Source: Ryuthela nishihirai (Eukaryota; Arthropoda; Arachnida; Araneae; Heptathelidae). Taken from it: a stretch of DNA of 64,000 nucleotides. The first letter of the stretch is position 1, and each line of letters begins with the position of its first letter. Shown here in pieces: positions 12,174 through 25,039 of the stretch. The stretch lies in assembly GCA_038380435.1 (NCBI GenBank), contig JAWZYU010000131.1:248001-312000 (forward strand). Reading direction: 5' to 3'. The notes under the pieces were generated by a model, which saw only the letters and a program-made list of their open reading frames with translations, did no database searches and was not told the DNA's origin. The position numbers and the translations under genes are program-made.

Positions 12174-12856
12174 CTATTATTATTTCGCAGTTAAATAATT
12201 TATAGTTTGTAGAAATGGCGGCAACTTATAACTTAAGAGTTTAATAATACCAATTTGACTACAACACAAGTTGTCTAATCCGATATGTATTATATACTCG
12301 TGCAATATTAATATAACTCTTGTGATTATTAAACAATATTGTATTTAGTTAGTTGAAATGTGATACTTTAATTTTCGGGAGATTAAGTTTCAATATTTCA
12401 GGTAACAGCTACTAATAAAACTGTCATGGAAAATGACGTTTTCTGCTGTGAGAAGAATATGGGGCAAGTATCACGTTCGTCTTGATTGCAAGGTTTACTC
12501 AGTAGAGTATACAACAAAAACTTATTGAAGTTTATACGATTGTGACAGGAAATTTCAAAGTAATTTTTCTAATAAGAAAATAAGCACCGACTACGAAATG
12601 TGTGTAAAACATTTCAATCTCAGATGTTTGCAATAAGATAAGCCCTTCGTCAAACGTTCGCGGGGCTAGGTGCAGAGGGCCAGGTATTTCAAGGAGTTGT
12701 CCCCAAATTTCTTTCGTTTTAACCTTCTCTTATTTTCTTTATTCACTAATATTTTATCCAGCCTATTATCGTGTTTTTTTAATATATATATATAGTTTGA
12801 AGGATATTTACTTTTGAAGCTACAACTACATAGAAGACGGGTGTTATGCTTATCAC

Positions 12857-13330
12857 TGCGGATTTAGATTGTTTAAAGCCCAGGTGATTTTTAACTTTGG
12901 GGAAAATTTGCAAAGTGCGTTATGTTTACTGCAGATCGAAATATTAAACTAACACACAGTAAGAAATGTTGGATAGCAGAAAGGTAAGTGTAGAAAATGA
13001 GAAATTTTTAATATTAAATAGAACATATATGGAAATTTCTGGCGCATATAGGAATCTCGTTTTCAAAGAGAATATTTTTCACTCGTTAAAAGTTTTAATT
13101 TGAGCTAATGGTTGATGGTGGAAAATGTAAGTAGCAATATTTTATTGGTAATTATATAACATAAAAATGACATGTGTTGTGTGTTTTAGTTTTAAAAATT
13201 TTCTTTTCTCAATTTTTTTAAACTAAAAATTACAATGCAAATAATATTTATGTTATAAAATTTCCAAGGAAAGGGCAGATTGTCGATGTCGGTGGTACCG
13301 AAATTCAAAAATTATACTGTAAACAAATCA
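12857..13330. other. Unpaired centre of palindrome 1
   Basis: 474 bp between the last paired bases (12856 and 13331). AT-rich, with no significant inverted pairing and no recognised gene. Such a unique spacer is typical where an inverted duplication arose across a pre-existing single-copy segment. It also gives unique anchors for testing the structure with reads. Confidence 0.7.
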
Positions 13331-13642
13331 GTGATAAGCATAACACCCGTCTTCTATGTAGTTGTAGCTTCAAAAGTAAATATCCTTCAAACTATATATA
13401 TATTAAAAAAACACGATAATAGGCTGGACAAAATATTAGTGAATAAAGAAAATAAGAGAGGGTTAAAACGAAAGTAATTTGGGGACAACTCCTTGAAATA
13501 CCTGGCCCTCTGCACCTAGCCCCGCGAACGTTTGACGAAGGGCTTATCTTATTGCAAACATCTGAGATTGAAATGTTTTACACACATTTCGTAGTCGGTG
13601 TTTATTTTCTTATTAGAAAAATTACTTTGAAATTTCCTGTCA

Positions 13643-13703
13643 CTATCGTATAAACTTCAATAAGTTTTTGTACAACAAAAACTTATTGAAGTTTATACGA
13701 TAG
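13643..13703. repeat. Perfect 29-bp inverted repeat with 3-bp loop, right arm only
   Basis: 13643-13671 is exactly complementary to 13675-13703, with ACA between. The left arm has only one of the two halves. The second half sits where left-arm sequence is missing, so it looks like a local fold-back template switch that happened after the arms formed. Confidence 0.9.
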
Positions 13704-13966
13704 TAATTTTCCATGACAGTTTTATTAGTAGCTGTTACCTGAAATATTGAAACTTAATCTCCCGAAAATTAAAGTATCACATTTCAACTAACTAAATACA
13801 ATATTGTTTAATAATCACAAGAGTTATATTAATATTGCACGAGTATATAATACATATCGGATTAGACAACTTGTGTTGTAGTCAAATTGGTATTATTAAA
13901 CTCTTAAGTTATAAGTTGCCGCCATTCCTACAAACTATAAATTATTTAACTGCGAAATAATAATAG

Positions 13967-14003
13967 CTTATATAAACTGAACTTTCTGTTCAGTTTATAT
14001 AAG
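13967..14003. repeat. Perfect 16-bp hairpin, right copy
   Basis: Mirror of 12137-12173. The stem CTTATATAAACTGAAC and its complement are kept exactly. The loop is TTTCT, against a complement of AGAAG on the left, so only the loop has drifted. Confidence 0.85.
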
Positions 14004-14176
14004 TGTACGCCACACTATATTTTCCGTTAGTATTCTAATGTAATTCTGTCAGACATTAATCACTGAATAATAAATGATTACTTACGAGACTCCACAGTTT
14101 TAATACAAATGAAATCCATATTAGACTTTTCACCAAGTGTAGCTTGATATCACAGTCAAGATTTGGTGCTTTTAAT

Positions 14177-14367
14177 CACTGATTCCTAACCTTTTATGCT
14201 TCACGCACCCCGTGGAAATGTGTAACTTTCGTACACCTTTTATAGATAAAAATTTAGTTATATTATAGCAATACTTATTTTTACTTTGTTATTAGATATG
14301 GCGACATTTGAGCTCTCACGGCGTAACCCAAAATAATTTTACTGCGTACCCCACGTTGAAAACCCGT
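14177..14367 (+). mobile_element. Possible hAT-like MITE, right copy
   Basis: Mirror of 11773-11963. It starts CACTGATTCCTAACC (one base different from the left copy) and ends near GTTGAAAACCCGT. Being present in both arms, it predates palindrome 1. Non-coding. Confidence 0.35.
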
Positions 14368-14632
14368 ACTTTAAAATGAGCAAAATTAATATACCTAGAG
14401 AAGAAATCCCAGAAGATTCACACAATTATCTTGTTAACGATGACAAAAAACTTTCAGAATAAATGAAGACCGAAAGTGAAATAGAAGAATGACACGTTGC
14501 GGCCTCTTTCCACAACCTATCGCTCGCAACTCATTCTTAAGGATTTGCTTCACAAAGCTGCACTGGAAGGGTTTCGTGTGCAGAAATTTGAATTCCAATC
14601 CAACCGTCTCTGATCTCCTATGGAGAAAGTCT

Positions 14633-17600
14633 CTTATTCAACCAAATGGAGGAACAAATAGTTCTACGGCTCTGACTGCCACGTGTATTGCTCGGCACAA
14701 CACAGGCAGCAATCAGAGGACACCTCTATGGAGTCAATCCTAAATACCCTCCAATCGCACTTTCTGGTATTTGAATCATTCCTACTTCAACATAAAGATA
14801 CACTCTCAATCGTGCTCTTTGAAGGAACCAAAGTGTGAGCACCCGGGTCCCCAATGTGAAAGGTGAGGAACACCGGTCCATATTACCAGACCATCATCAT
14901 TGAAAGAGATTCTTGCAGAGATTTATAATGAAAAATTTGGTTTCAAACCATTCTGCAGGTGGAGGCCTTAAATAGTGTACAAACTGTAATAACCTATTAT
15001 AAGAATATCATAATTCCATCGAAATTTCCGAGTATAGCGGCTTAGAATTTTAAAAACTAGAAACTACCGTTTTAATTTTAAGCAAACGAAATATATAAAT
15101 AATTTCGTAATTCGTTTGGGTATCTTAATAACTTATTCAACCAAATGGAGGAACAAATAGTTCTACGGCTGTGACTGCCATGTGTATTGCTCGGCGCAAC
15201 ACACACAGCAATCAGAGGACACCTCCATGGAGTCAATCCCAAATAATCCTCGAATCCCACTTTCTGGTATTTGAATCACTCCTACTTCAACATAAAGATA
15301 CACACTAATTGGTGCTATTTTGAGGAACCACAGTGTGAGCACTCGGGTCCCCAATGTGAAAGGTGAGGAACACCGGTCCATATTACCAGACCATCATTGA
15401 AAAAGTTCCTTGCAGAGATTTATAATGAAAAGTTTGGTTTTAAAGCATTCTGCAGCTGGAGGCCTTAAATAGTGTACAAACTGTAATAACCTGTTATAAG
15501 AATATCAAAATTCCATCGAAATTTCCAAGTATAGCGGCTTAGAATGTTAAAAACAAAAAACTACCGTTTTAATTTTAAGCAAACGAAATATATAATAAAT
15601 TTCGTAATTCGTTTGGGTATCTTAATAACTTATTCAACCAAATGGAGGAACAAATAGTTCTAAGGCTCTGACTGCCACGTGTATTGCTCGGCGCAACACA
15701 CGCAGGAATCAGAGGACACCTCCATGGAGTCAATCCCAAATAATCCTCGAATCCCACTTTCTGGTATTTGAATCACTCCTACTTCAACATAAAGATAAAC
15801 ATTCATTGGTGCTCTTTTGAGGAACCACAGTGTGACCACTCAGGTCCCCAATGTGAAAGGTGAGGAACACCGGTCCATATTATCAGACCATCATTGAAAA
15901 AGATTGTTGCAGAGATTTATAATGAAAAGTTTGGTTTTAAAGCATTCTACAGCTGGAGGCCTTAAACAGTGTACAAACTATAATAACCTATTATAAGAAC
16001 ATCAAAATTCCATCGAAATTTCCGAGTATAGCGGCTTAGAAGTTTAAGAACCAGAAACTACCGTTTTAATTTTAAGCAACCGAAATATATAAAAAATTCC
16101 CTAATTCGTTGTGTTATCCTAATAACTTATTCGACCAAATGGAGGAAGGAATAGTTCTACGGCTCTGACTGCCACGTGTATTGCTTGGCGTAACAAACAC
16201 AGAGCACTCAGAGGACACCTCAATAGAGTCAATCCCAAATACCCTCCAATCAAACTTTCTGGTATTTGAATCACTCCTACTTCAACATAAAGATACACTC
16301 TCATTCGTGCTCTTTGAAGGAACCACAGTGTGAGTACCCGGGTCCCCAATGTGAAACATCAGGAACACCGGTCGATATTACCAGACCATCATCATTGAAA
16401 AAGATTCTTGCAGAGATTTATAATGAAAAGTTTGGTTTTTAAGCATTCTGCAGCTGGAGGCCTTAAATAGTGTACAATCTGTAATAACCTATTATAAAAA
16501 AATCAAAATTCCATCGAAATTTCCGAGTATAGCGGCTTAGAAGTTTAAAAACCAGAAACTACTGTTTCAATTTTAAGCAAACGAAATATATAACAAATTT
16601 CGTAATTCTTTGTGGTATCCTAATAACTTATTCGACCAAATGGAGGAACAAATAGTTCTATGGCTCTGACTGCCACGTGTATTACTCAGCGCAACACACG
16701 CAGCAATCAGAGGGCACCTCCATGGAGTCAATATCAAATATTCCTCGAATCCCCCTTTCTGGTATTTAAATCACTCCTACTTCAACCTAAAGATACACTC
16801 TCATTCGTGCTCTTTGAAGGAACCACAGTGTGAGCACTCGGGTCCCCAATGTGAAAGGTGAGGAACACCGGTCCATATTACCACACCATCATTGAAAAAG
16901 ATCCTTGTAGAGATTTATAATGAAATGTTTGGTTTGAAAGCATTCTGCAGCTGGAGGCCTTAAATAGTGTACAAACTATAATAACCTATTATAAGAGTAT
17001 CAAAATTCCATTGAAATTTTAGAGTATAGCGGCTTAGAAGTCTAAAAACTAGAATCTAGAGTTTTAATTTTAAGCAAAGGAAATATATAAGAAATTCCGT
17101 AATTCGTTTTGGAGTCTTAATAAGTTATTCAACCAAATGGAGGAACAAATAGTTCTACAGCTCTGACTGTCACGTGAATTGCTCGTTGCAACACATGCAG
17201 CAATCAGAGGACACCTCCATGGAGTCAATCCCAAATACCCTCGAATCCCACTTTCTGGTATTTGAATCACTCCTACTTCAACATAAAGATACAATCTAAT
17301 TCGTGCTCTTTGAAGGAATCACAGTTTGAGCACCCGGGTCCCTAAAGTGAAAGGTGATGAACAAAGGTCCATATTAAAAGACCATCATTGAAAAAGATTC
17401 TTGCAGAGATTTATAATGAAAAGTTTGGTTTCAAAGCATTCTGCAGTTGGAGGCCTTAAATAGTGTACAAACTATAATAACCAATTATAAGAACATCAAA
17501 ATTCCATCGAAATTTCCGAGTTTAGCGGCTTAGAAATTTAAAAACCAGAAACTAGCGTTTTAACTTTAAGTAAAGGAAATATATAACAAATTCCGTAATT

Positions 17601-20600
17601 CGTCGTGGTATCCTAATAACTTATTCGACCAAATGGAGGAACAAATAGTTCTACGGCTCTGACTGCCACGTGTATTGCTCGGCGCAACACACGCAGCAAT
17701 CAGAGGACACCTCCATGCAGTCAATCCCAAATACCCTCCAACCAAACTTTCTGGTATTTCAATCACTCCTATTTCAACATAATGATACATTTTCGTTCTC
17801 TTTGAAGGAACTCTTTGAAGGAACCACAGTGTGAGCACACGGGTCCCCAATGTGAAACGTGAGGAACACCGTTCCATATTACCAGACCATCATTATTGAA
17901 AGAGACTCTTCCACAGATTTATAATGAAAATTTTGGTTTCAAAGCATTCTGCAGCTGGAGGCCTTAAATAGTGTACAAACTATAATAACCTATTATAAGA
18001 ATATCAAAATTCCTTCGAAATTTCCGAGTATATCCCAAATAATCCTAGAATCCCACTTTCTGGTATTTGAATCACTCCTACTTCAACATAAAGATACACA
18101 CTCATTGGTGCTCTTTGAAGGAACCACAGTGTGAGCACCCGGGTCCCAAATGTGAAACATCAGGAACACCGGTCGATATTACCAGACCATCATCATTGAA
18201 AAAGATTCTTGCAGAGATTTATAATGAAAAGTTTGATTTTAAAGCATTCTGCAGCTGGAGGCCTTAAATAGTGTACAATCTGTAATAACCTATTATAAGA
18301 ACATCAAAATTCCATCGAAATTTCCGAGTATAGCGGCTTAGAAGTTTAAAAACCAGAAACTACAGTTTTAATTTTAAGCAAACGAAATATATAACAAATT
18401 TCGTAATTCCTTGTGGTATCCTAATAACTTATTCGACCAAATGGAGGAACAAATAGTTCTATGGCTCTGACTGCCACGTGTATTACTCAGCACAACACAC
18501 GCAGCAATCAGAGGGCACCTCCATGGAGTCAATCCCAAATACACTCCAATTCCACTTTCTGGTATTTGAATCACTCCTACTTCAACATAAAGATACACTC
18601 CCATTCGTGCTCTTTGAAGGAACCACAGTGTAAGCACTCGGGTCCCCAATGTGAAAGGTGAGGAACACCGGTCCATATTACCAGACCATCATTGAAAAAG
18701 AGATTTATAATGAAAAGTTTGGTTTCAAAGCATTCTGCAGCTGGAGACCTTAAATAGTGTACAAACTATAATAACCTATTATAAGAATATCAAAATTCCA
18801 TCGAAATTTCCGAGTATAGCGGCTTACAAGTTTAAAAACTAGAAACTACCGTTTTAATTTTAAGCAAAGGAAATATATAACAAATGGAGGACGAAACAGT
18901 TCCAGGGCTCTGACTGCCACGTTTATTGCTCGGCACAATACACACAGCAATCAGAGGACACCTACATAGAGTCAATCCCAAACACCCTTTATTCCCACTT
19001 TCTGGTATTTGAATCACTCCTACTTCAACATAAATATACACTCTCATTCGTGCTCTTGGAAGGAACCACAGTGTGAGCACACGGGTCCCCAATGTGAAAG
19101 GTGAGTAACACCGGTCCATATTACCAGACCATCATCATTGAAAGAAATTCTTGCATAGATTTATAATGAAAAATTTGGTTTCAAAGCATTCTACAGCTGG
19201 AGGCCTTAAATAGTGTACAAACTATAATAGCCTATTTTAAGAATAACAAAATTCCATCGAAATTTCTGAGTATAGCGGCTTAGAATTGTAAAAACTAGAA
19301 ACTACCGTTTTAATTTTAAGCAAACGAATTTTTTAACAAATTTCGTAATTCGTTTGGGTATCTTAATAACTTATTCGACCAAATGGAGGAAAAAATAGTC
19401 CTACGGCTCTGGCTGCCAGGTGTATTGCTCGGCGCAACACACGCAGCAATCAGAGGACACGTCCATGGAGTCAATCCCAAATACCCTCCAATCCCACTTT
19501 CTGGTATTTGAATCACTCCTTCTTCAACATAAAGATACACTCTTATATGTGCTCTTTAAAGGAACCACAGTGTGAGAACTTGTGTCCGCAATGTTAAAGG
19601 TGAGGAACACTGGTCCATATTACCAAACCATCATTGAAAAAGATTCTTGCAGAAATTTATAATGAAATGTTTTGCTTCAAAGCATTCTGAAGCTGGAGAC
19701 CTTGAATAGTGTTCAAACAATAATAACTTATTATAAGAGTATCAAAATTCGATCGAAATTTCCAAGTATAGCGGCTTAGAAGTCTAAAAACTAGAATCTA
19801 CCGTTTTAATTTTAAGTAAACGAAATATATATCAAATTCCGTAATTCGTTTTTGTATCTTAATAATTTATTCAATCAAATGGAGGAACAAATATTTCTAC
19901 GGCTGTGACTGCCACGGGTATTGCTTGGCGCAAGACACGCAGCAATCAGAGGACATCTCCATGGAGTCAATCCCAAATAATCCTCGATTCCCACTTTCTG
20001 GTATTTGAATCACTCCTACTTCACCATAAAGATACACTCTCATTCGTGCTCTTTGAAGGAACCACAGTGTGAGCACCCGGGTCCCCAATGTGAAAGGTGA
20101 GGAACACCGGTCCATATTACCAGACCATCATCATTGAAAGAGATTCTTGCATAGATTTATAATGAAAAATTTGGTTTCAAAGCATTCTACAGCTGGAGGT
20201 CTTAAATAGTGTACAAACTATAATAGCCTATTATAAGAATAACAAAATTCCATCGAAATTTCTGAGTATAGCGGCTTAGAAGTTTAAAAACAAGAAACTA
20301 CCGTTTTAATTTTAAGCAAAGGAAATATATAACAAATTCCGTAATTCGTTGTGGTATCCTAATAACTTATTCGACCAAATGGAGGACGAAATAGTTCTAC
20401 GACTCTGACTGCCACGTGTATTGCTCCTCGTGTATTGCTATGGAGGTGGGGACACCTCCATAGAGTCAATCAGAAATAACCTCCAATCCCACTTTCTGGT
20501 ATTTGAATCACTCCTACTTCAACATAAAGATACACTCTCATTCGTGCTCTTTGAAGGAAACTCAGTGTGAGCACTCTGGTCCCCAATGTGAAAGGTGAGG

Positions 20601-21854
20601 AACACCGGTCCATATTACCAGACCATCATCGTTGAAAGAGATTCTTGCATAGATTTATGATGAAAAATTTGGTTCGAAACATTCTGTAGCTGGAGGCCTT
20701 AAATAGTGTACAAACTATAATAGCCTATTATAAGAACATCAAAATTCTATCGAAATTACCGAGTATAGCGGCAATCAGGCCATGGAGCAGCAATCAGGCC
20801 ATGTATAGCGGCCATGTAAGTGTCCTCTGATTACACGCAGCAATCAGAGGACACCTCCATGGAGTCAATCCCAAATACTCTCCAATCCCACTTTCTGGTA
20901 TTTGAATCACTTCTACTTCAACATAAAGATACACTCTCATTTGTGCTCTTTAAAGGAACCACACTGTGAGCACCCATGTCCCCAATGTGAAAGGTAAGGA
21001 ACACTGGTCCATATTACCAGACCATCATTGAAAAAGATTCTTGCAGAGATTTATAATGAAATGTTTTGTTTCAAAGCATTCTAAAGCTGGAGGCCTTGAA
21101 TAGTGTACAAACTATAATAACCTATTATAAGAGTATCAAAATTCCATCGAAATTTCTGAGTATAGCCGCTTAGAAGTCTAAAAACTAGAAACTACCTTTT
21201 TAATTTTAAGCAAGCGAAATATATTTCAAATTCCGTAATTCGTTTTGGTAGGTTAATAATTTATTCATTCAAATGGAGGAACAAATAGTTCTGCGGCTCT
21301 GACTGCCACGTGTAATGCTAGGCGCAACACACGCAGCAATCAGAGGACACCTCCATGGAGTCAATCATAAATAACCTCCATCCCACTTTCTGGTATTTGA
21401 ATCACTCCTACTTCAACATATAGATACACTCTCATTCGTGCACTTTGAAGGAACCACAGTGTGAGCACTCGGTTCCCCAATGTGAAGGGTGAGGAACACC
21501 GGTCCATATTACCAGACCATCATTGAAAAAGATTCTTGCAGAGGTTTATAATGAAATGTTTGGTTTCAAAGCATTCTGCAGCTGGAGGCCTTAAATAGTG
21601 TACAAACTATAATAACCTATTATGAGAACATCAAAATTCCATCGAATTTTCCGAGTGTAGCGGCTTAGAAGTTTAAAAACCAGAAACTACAGTTTTAATT
21701 TAAGCAAACGAAATATATAAAAAGTTCTGTAATTCGTTGTGGTATCCTAATAACTTATTCGACCAAATGGAGGAACAAATAGTTCTACGGCTCTGACTGC
21801 CTCGTGTATTGCTCGGCGCAACACACGCAGCAATCACAGGACACCTCCATGGAG
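14633..21854 (-). repeat. ~495-bp satellite A, right arm
   Basis: About 14-15 monomers in reverse orientation relative to 1-11507, with the same short and fused variant monomers as the left arm. It begins exactly at the mirror of the left boundary. It ends abruptly at 21854, in the middle of a monomer, where a foldback-like element starts. The last unit shares private variants with left 3100-3150, suggesting unit shuffling or conversion at the array edge. Confidence 0.9.
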
Positions 21855-23329
21855 TACTTTCGTCTGTACTTAGTAGTCACGGCGCAAAATTCCAAAGAGA
21901 AGCGATTCGAAGTTTAAACTCTAAATAGCATTGTTCGTATAAACATTTTCAGCTGATTAAAGTCCTGCAGTGAAAGTAAGCTTGAGGATTTTTGTACAGG
22001 AGCAAAAGTGACTGTGTAACTGAGAGTTTCAGTGTATTTATTATCAGGAGCCATTGAATGCATTTTCGTGTTAGCAACAAGAGACGAAGAGCAGAAAGCC
22101 ATTTTCCCACGTTCTGTGTCGGTCACTATGTTGAAAGTAACAATAGCTGGAGAGTTGAGATGCCGAGATTAGGTTTATATAGTTCGGGGAAAGGGTGCGA
22201 TCAGTTTTCCCATGGTAATGGAGGTTGAAACTCACGTAGCAAGATGCACCAGGTAGCAGGAGAAAGGGGTGTGTTAAAGTTGCGGTATTATCTCTGAAGG
22301 CGAAGATTTTGAGGGTTTCTCGGAAGAAACTCCAAAACTTTGGTTTTTGGAATGGGGGGAGAAAACGATGAATGCAGAGTCGAACTGAGCAAAACTGATC
22401 TTCAATGACAATTTTTGCAAGTGCGGTGCATGAAGTTTTGTTTTTAATTTCTCTTTTATGCTCGGGAATCTTGTGCTTTACGGTGCGTGTAGCGCAGCCG
22501 ATATAGAAAGAGGGGGCATCTGTTGGGGAAGTGGGGGTTAAGGAAAGGACTCCTCAACCTTTCTTATACAGAAATAACTAACATCCATTTGCATAAAGAG
22601 GATGTATTGGTGTTCCCCTAATCCTCACTTAGCCCACTGATTCCTCCTCTTTCTATATCGGCTGCACTACAATCACAGAAAAGCAGTGGATTGCCGAGCA
22701 TAAATGGCATATTAAAAGCAAAACTCCAAGCACTGTCCTTGCCAAAGTTGTCTTTGAATGCCTGGAGGTTCCTCAGTTCGACTCTACATTCATAGTTTCT
22801 TCCCCCCATACCAAAACTCAAGTTAATTTCCTAGAGTCCAGGTTCTCAGAAACCCTCGAAATCTTCGCCTTCAGATATATATGCTATAATTTTAACATAC
22901 TCAATCCTCTTGCTGCCTCGCGCATGTTGCTACGTGAGTTCCAACTCCCACCACCCACCACCATGGGTCAAACAGCCGCAACCCTCCTACCCGCTAAATA
23001 AGCCTAATCTCGATACCTCAGCTTCCCATCTATTGCTCTTTTCAATATGATGACCGGCACGGCACGTGTGGAAATAGTTTTAAGCTATTCGTCTCTTGTC
23101 GCTAAAACGAAAATGCATGCAAGCTCTCCTGGTAACGCACTAAAAATATCAGCTCCACAGTGACTTTTTTTACAGTACAAGAATCCTGAAACCTTCTTCC
23201 CTTGCCGACTTTATTTAGCTGAAAATGTCTTCAAGAAAAAGGCTACTAACTGTTTTAAAATCGAATAAGTTCCCGTTGGAACTTTTCGCCGCCCTGATAA
23301 TGATTGTCGAGTAAACCATGACGTAAATG
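21855..23329. mobile_element. Foldback-like element with long imperfect inverted arms
   Basis: The left half (21855 to about 22560) is roughly matched, in reverse complement, by the right half (about 22615-23329). The centre is near 22580. The best inner pairing is 22495-22513 with 22646-22664 (GCCGATATAGAAAGAGG and its complement). The arms are clearly diverged by eye. The outer ~220 bp of each arm is homologous to the sequence beside the 57-bp repeat arrays at 30673-30890 and 58981-59198, so this is a dispersed family with conserved ends. It includes GGCGGCGCAAAATTCC-like ends and a single GTTAGCAACAAGAG motif. No transposase is recognised. A short frame at 22618-22821 is not supported. Foldback transposons of this layout are mobilised in trans in other animals, and that role is inferred here. 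Confidence 0.55.
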
Positions 23330-23429
23330 CTCAATTTCTACAATCAAATAAATAGCACATTTCTCTGCCTAACCTATATACGTGAGTGAATTCTGTATAG
23401 GTATTGTAATTGTACCTAAAGTGTAATTG

Positions 23430-23660
23430 TACGTGAGTGCCTGAGGTCGAGTAGTTAGCACGCTTGGCTACTGATCAAAGGGACCTAGGTTCGAGCTCTG
23501 GTTAAGGCATGGATATTTGTGTTGTTTTTCTGCTGAGTTCTCGCCATCCTCACTCTCCTCAGGGGGGGAGGCGTCCGTCAGGACCCTCACCCCCAATTAT
23601 GAGAGACCTTCTACTGTGGCGTATTAAATTGACAGGCTCCTGTCAGAACTGTTTCAAAGG
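23430..23660 (+). mobile_element. tRNA-headed SINE
   Basis: A tRNA-like head at about 23437-23508 has a B box, GGTTCGAGCTC, at 23488-23498 and an A-box-like stretch around GGTCGAGTAGTTAGCACG. It is followed by a non-tRNA body with a G7 run near 23565. It would be transcribed by RNA polymerase III and depends on a LINE for movement. The acceptor ends do not pair well enough for a working tRNA. No clear target duplication was found, so the 3' boundary is approximate. Confidence 0.6.
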
Positions 23661-25039
23661 TTATTTATTTTATTTATAACTTAGTAATAATGCCGTGAAA
23701 TCGTTTCTCGATATTTCACTTCTATCTCTACAGTTTCTTCTACAACTTGGTTTATTTCGTTGCATATTCTTTGTTTTCATTATGAAATGCTGAGTGTCGA
23801 TGTTGGCGAAATAATTTTCTTTTAATTTTTTTTTAATTTTTAATTTTCTTTTGTGTGTTAACCTATATGTTTAGATGAAATTGATGATTGATGTCTTGGT
23901 TTGGGAAGAGTAATATTAAAATATGATATATGTTAGTACATTATTGTAATCATGGCCATATCAATGGAGAGAGCAAGGGAGACATGCCCGCCCTTTTAGA
24001 ATGATAGTACGTGTAACACAGAAACTAAAAGTATTAAATTTATTTATATTTCATGCATTTTTCAATAAATTTTCTAAAGATATTTGAAACGAAGAGGAAA
24101 ATATTTTGCTGCATTGGAAATCCAGTCTGTTGGCCCCCCAACCTCACGATTTGTTTCTAAATCAGGGCCTGATGGTAATAAACCAATGAATGAAAATTCC
24201 GTAATGCTGTAAATGGCCCACTTTCAAATAAAGCGTTAAGTTCACTAGTATCACCTATTGAATTGAGTTTAATATTATATTTGCTAGAAAAATCTCTTAA
24301 CGACATATCATTTGACTATTGAAGTAATTTTATACAGTTAGTCGTTACATTGTTCAAATTAATTGCTTTTAGATAACTATACATATATTAAACTAAAGCA
24401 GCTAACCCGTGTTCCAAAACTAAGTTTTACATATATACACACTTTAAAAATACTAAACTGATTGTTAGTTTTGTACAAGGGGAATGTTAGTGTTCAGTTC
24501 ATGTTGTCACTTTGTTTTGTTAGATGTCATATGGTTCATACACACCCGAAGAAAGAACTGAATAAACCACAGCCTTATTGATATAGTACTGAAATCGTCA
24601 AAACCTTGACTTTTGCAATAAATATACCACTTGTATACAGGACAGTGATTTCTGCGATGACCAAGTTTAGAGATTATTTCCTTCCTTTGCATTTTCTTTT
24701 ACAAAAAGATCTACCTGAGTATTCTGATGTATGACCCAAATCTGACTTTCATGGTGATCAAGCCATACAAAGATCACATTTGAAGTATTCCTCTCTCACA
24801 AATTGCAGACGAACATGATTTATATCAACTCGTTTTAGGTTGCACGTTTTTTAATAGAGGGTTGTTTTTAGACTAACAGAGTATTTATAGTAGGGTTGAT
24901 TAAGGTATGCGCTGTTTAGAGTAGGTATGATATTTAACGAAAATGACTGGTAGTTCGATTTAACTCGGTTAATCCATTACTGTTCAAAGTCATCTCTATG
25001 GCAATTACATAATTCATAAATACATTTGTGAACCATACA
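23661..25039. other. AT-rich stretch without a recognised gene
   Basis: Long A/T runs and short frames of at most about 60 codons. I see no coding domain, structural RNA or tandem repeat here. It is single-copy within the window. Confidence 0.5.

Larger units (their letters stand above)
11508..12856. repeat. Palindrome 1 inner left arm (non-satellite)
   Basis: About 1.35 kb that pairs with 13331-14632 in reverse complement. It contains a hAT-like short element (about 11773-11963), a small perfect hairpin (12137-12173) and a TA microsatellite near 12782-12793. A GC-richer stretch at about 11520-11765 looks vaguely exon-like in reverse (start at the mirror ATG near 14377), but its frame closes after about 28 codons. 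No gene is recognised. Compared with the right arm it keeps about 70-95 bp near 12435-12515 that the right arm lacks. Confidence 0.8.
13331..14632. repeat. Palindrome 1 inner right arm (non-satellite)
   Basis: Reverse complement of 11508-12856 with scattered differences. It is about 50 bp shorter. The segment corresponding to left 12435-12515 is missing and is replaced by a 29-bp foldback copy (13643-13703). It carries the mirror hairpin and the mirror hAT-like element. Reading rightwards from 14377 there is an ATG and a 28-codon frame that I do not recognise. Confidence 0.8.
1..21854. repeat. Giant imperfect palindrome 1 (satellite arms, 474-bp centre)
   Basis: Sequence left of about 12856 reappears reverse-complemented right of 13331. 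The non-satellite inner arms are 11508-12856 and 13331-14632. The pairing continues into the ~495-bp satellite, which is forward on the left and reversed on the right. Rare satellite variants match across the axis: the fused monomer near 1740-1800 pairs with 20770-20840, the shortened monomer near 4081 pairs with 18033, and the small hairpin near 2115-2140 pairs with about 20430-20460. Pair sums drift from 26187 near the centre to about 22570 outside. The LINE-like insertion at 5965-8041 and a left-arm excess of about three monomers account for this. The outermost right unit near 21800 resembles left 3135, so the register is shuffled at the edge. A satellite that flips orientation across the core means inverted duplication, not insertion of a palindromic element. 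Confidence 0.85.

Noticed and set aside
13280..13477. 65-codon frame at the centre of palindrome 1
   Set aside because: Crosses from the unpaired centre into the arm, AT-rich, no recognised domain.
22618..22821. 67-codon minus-strand frame in the foldback-like element
   Set aside because: No domain recognised, and its mirror half of the element does not keep the frame.
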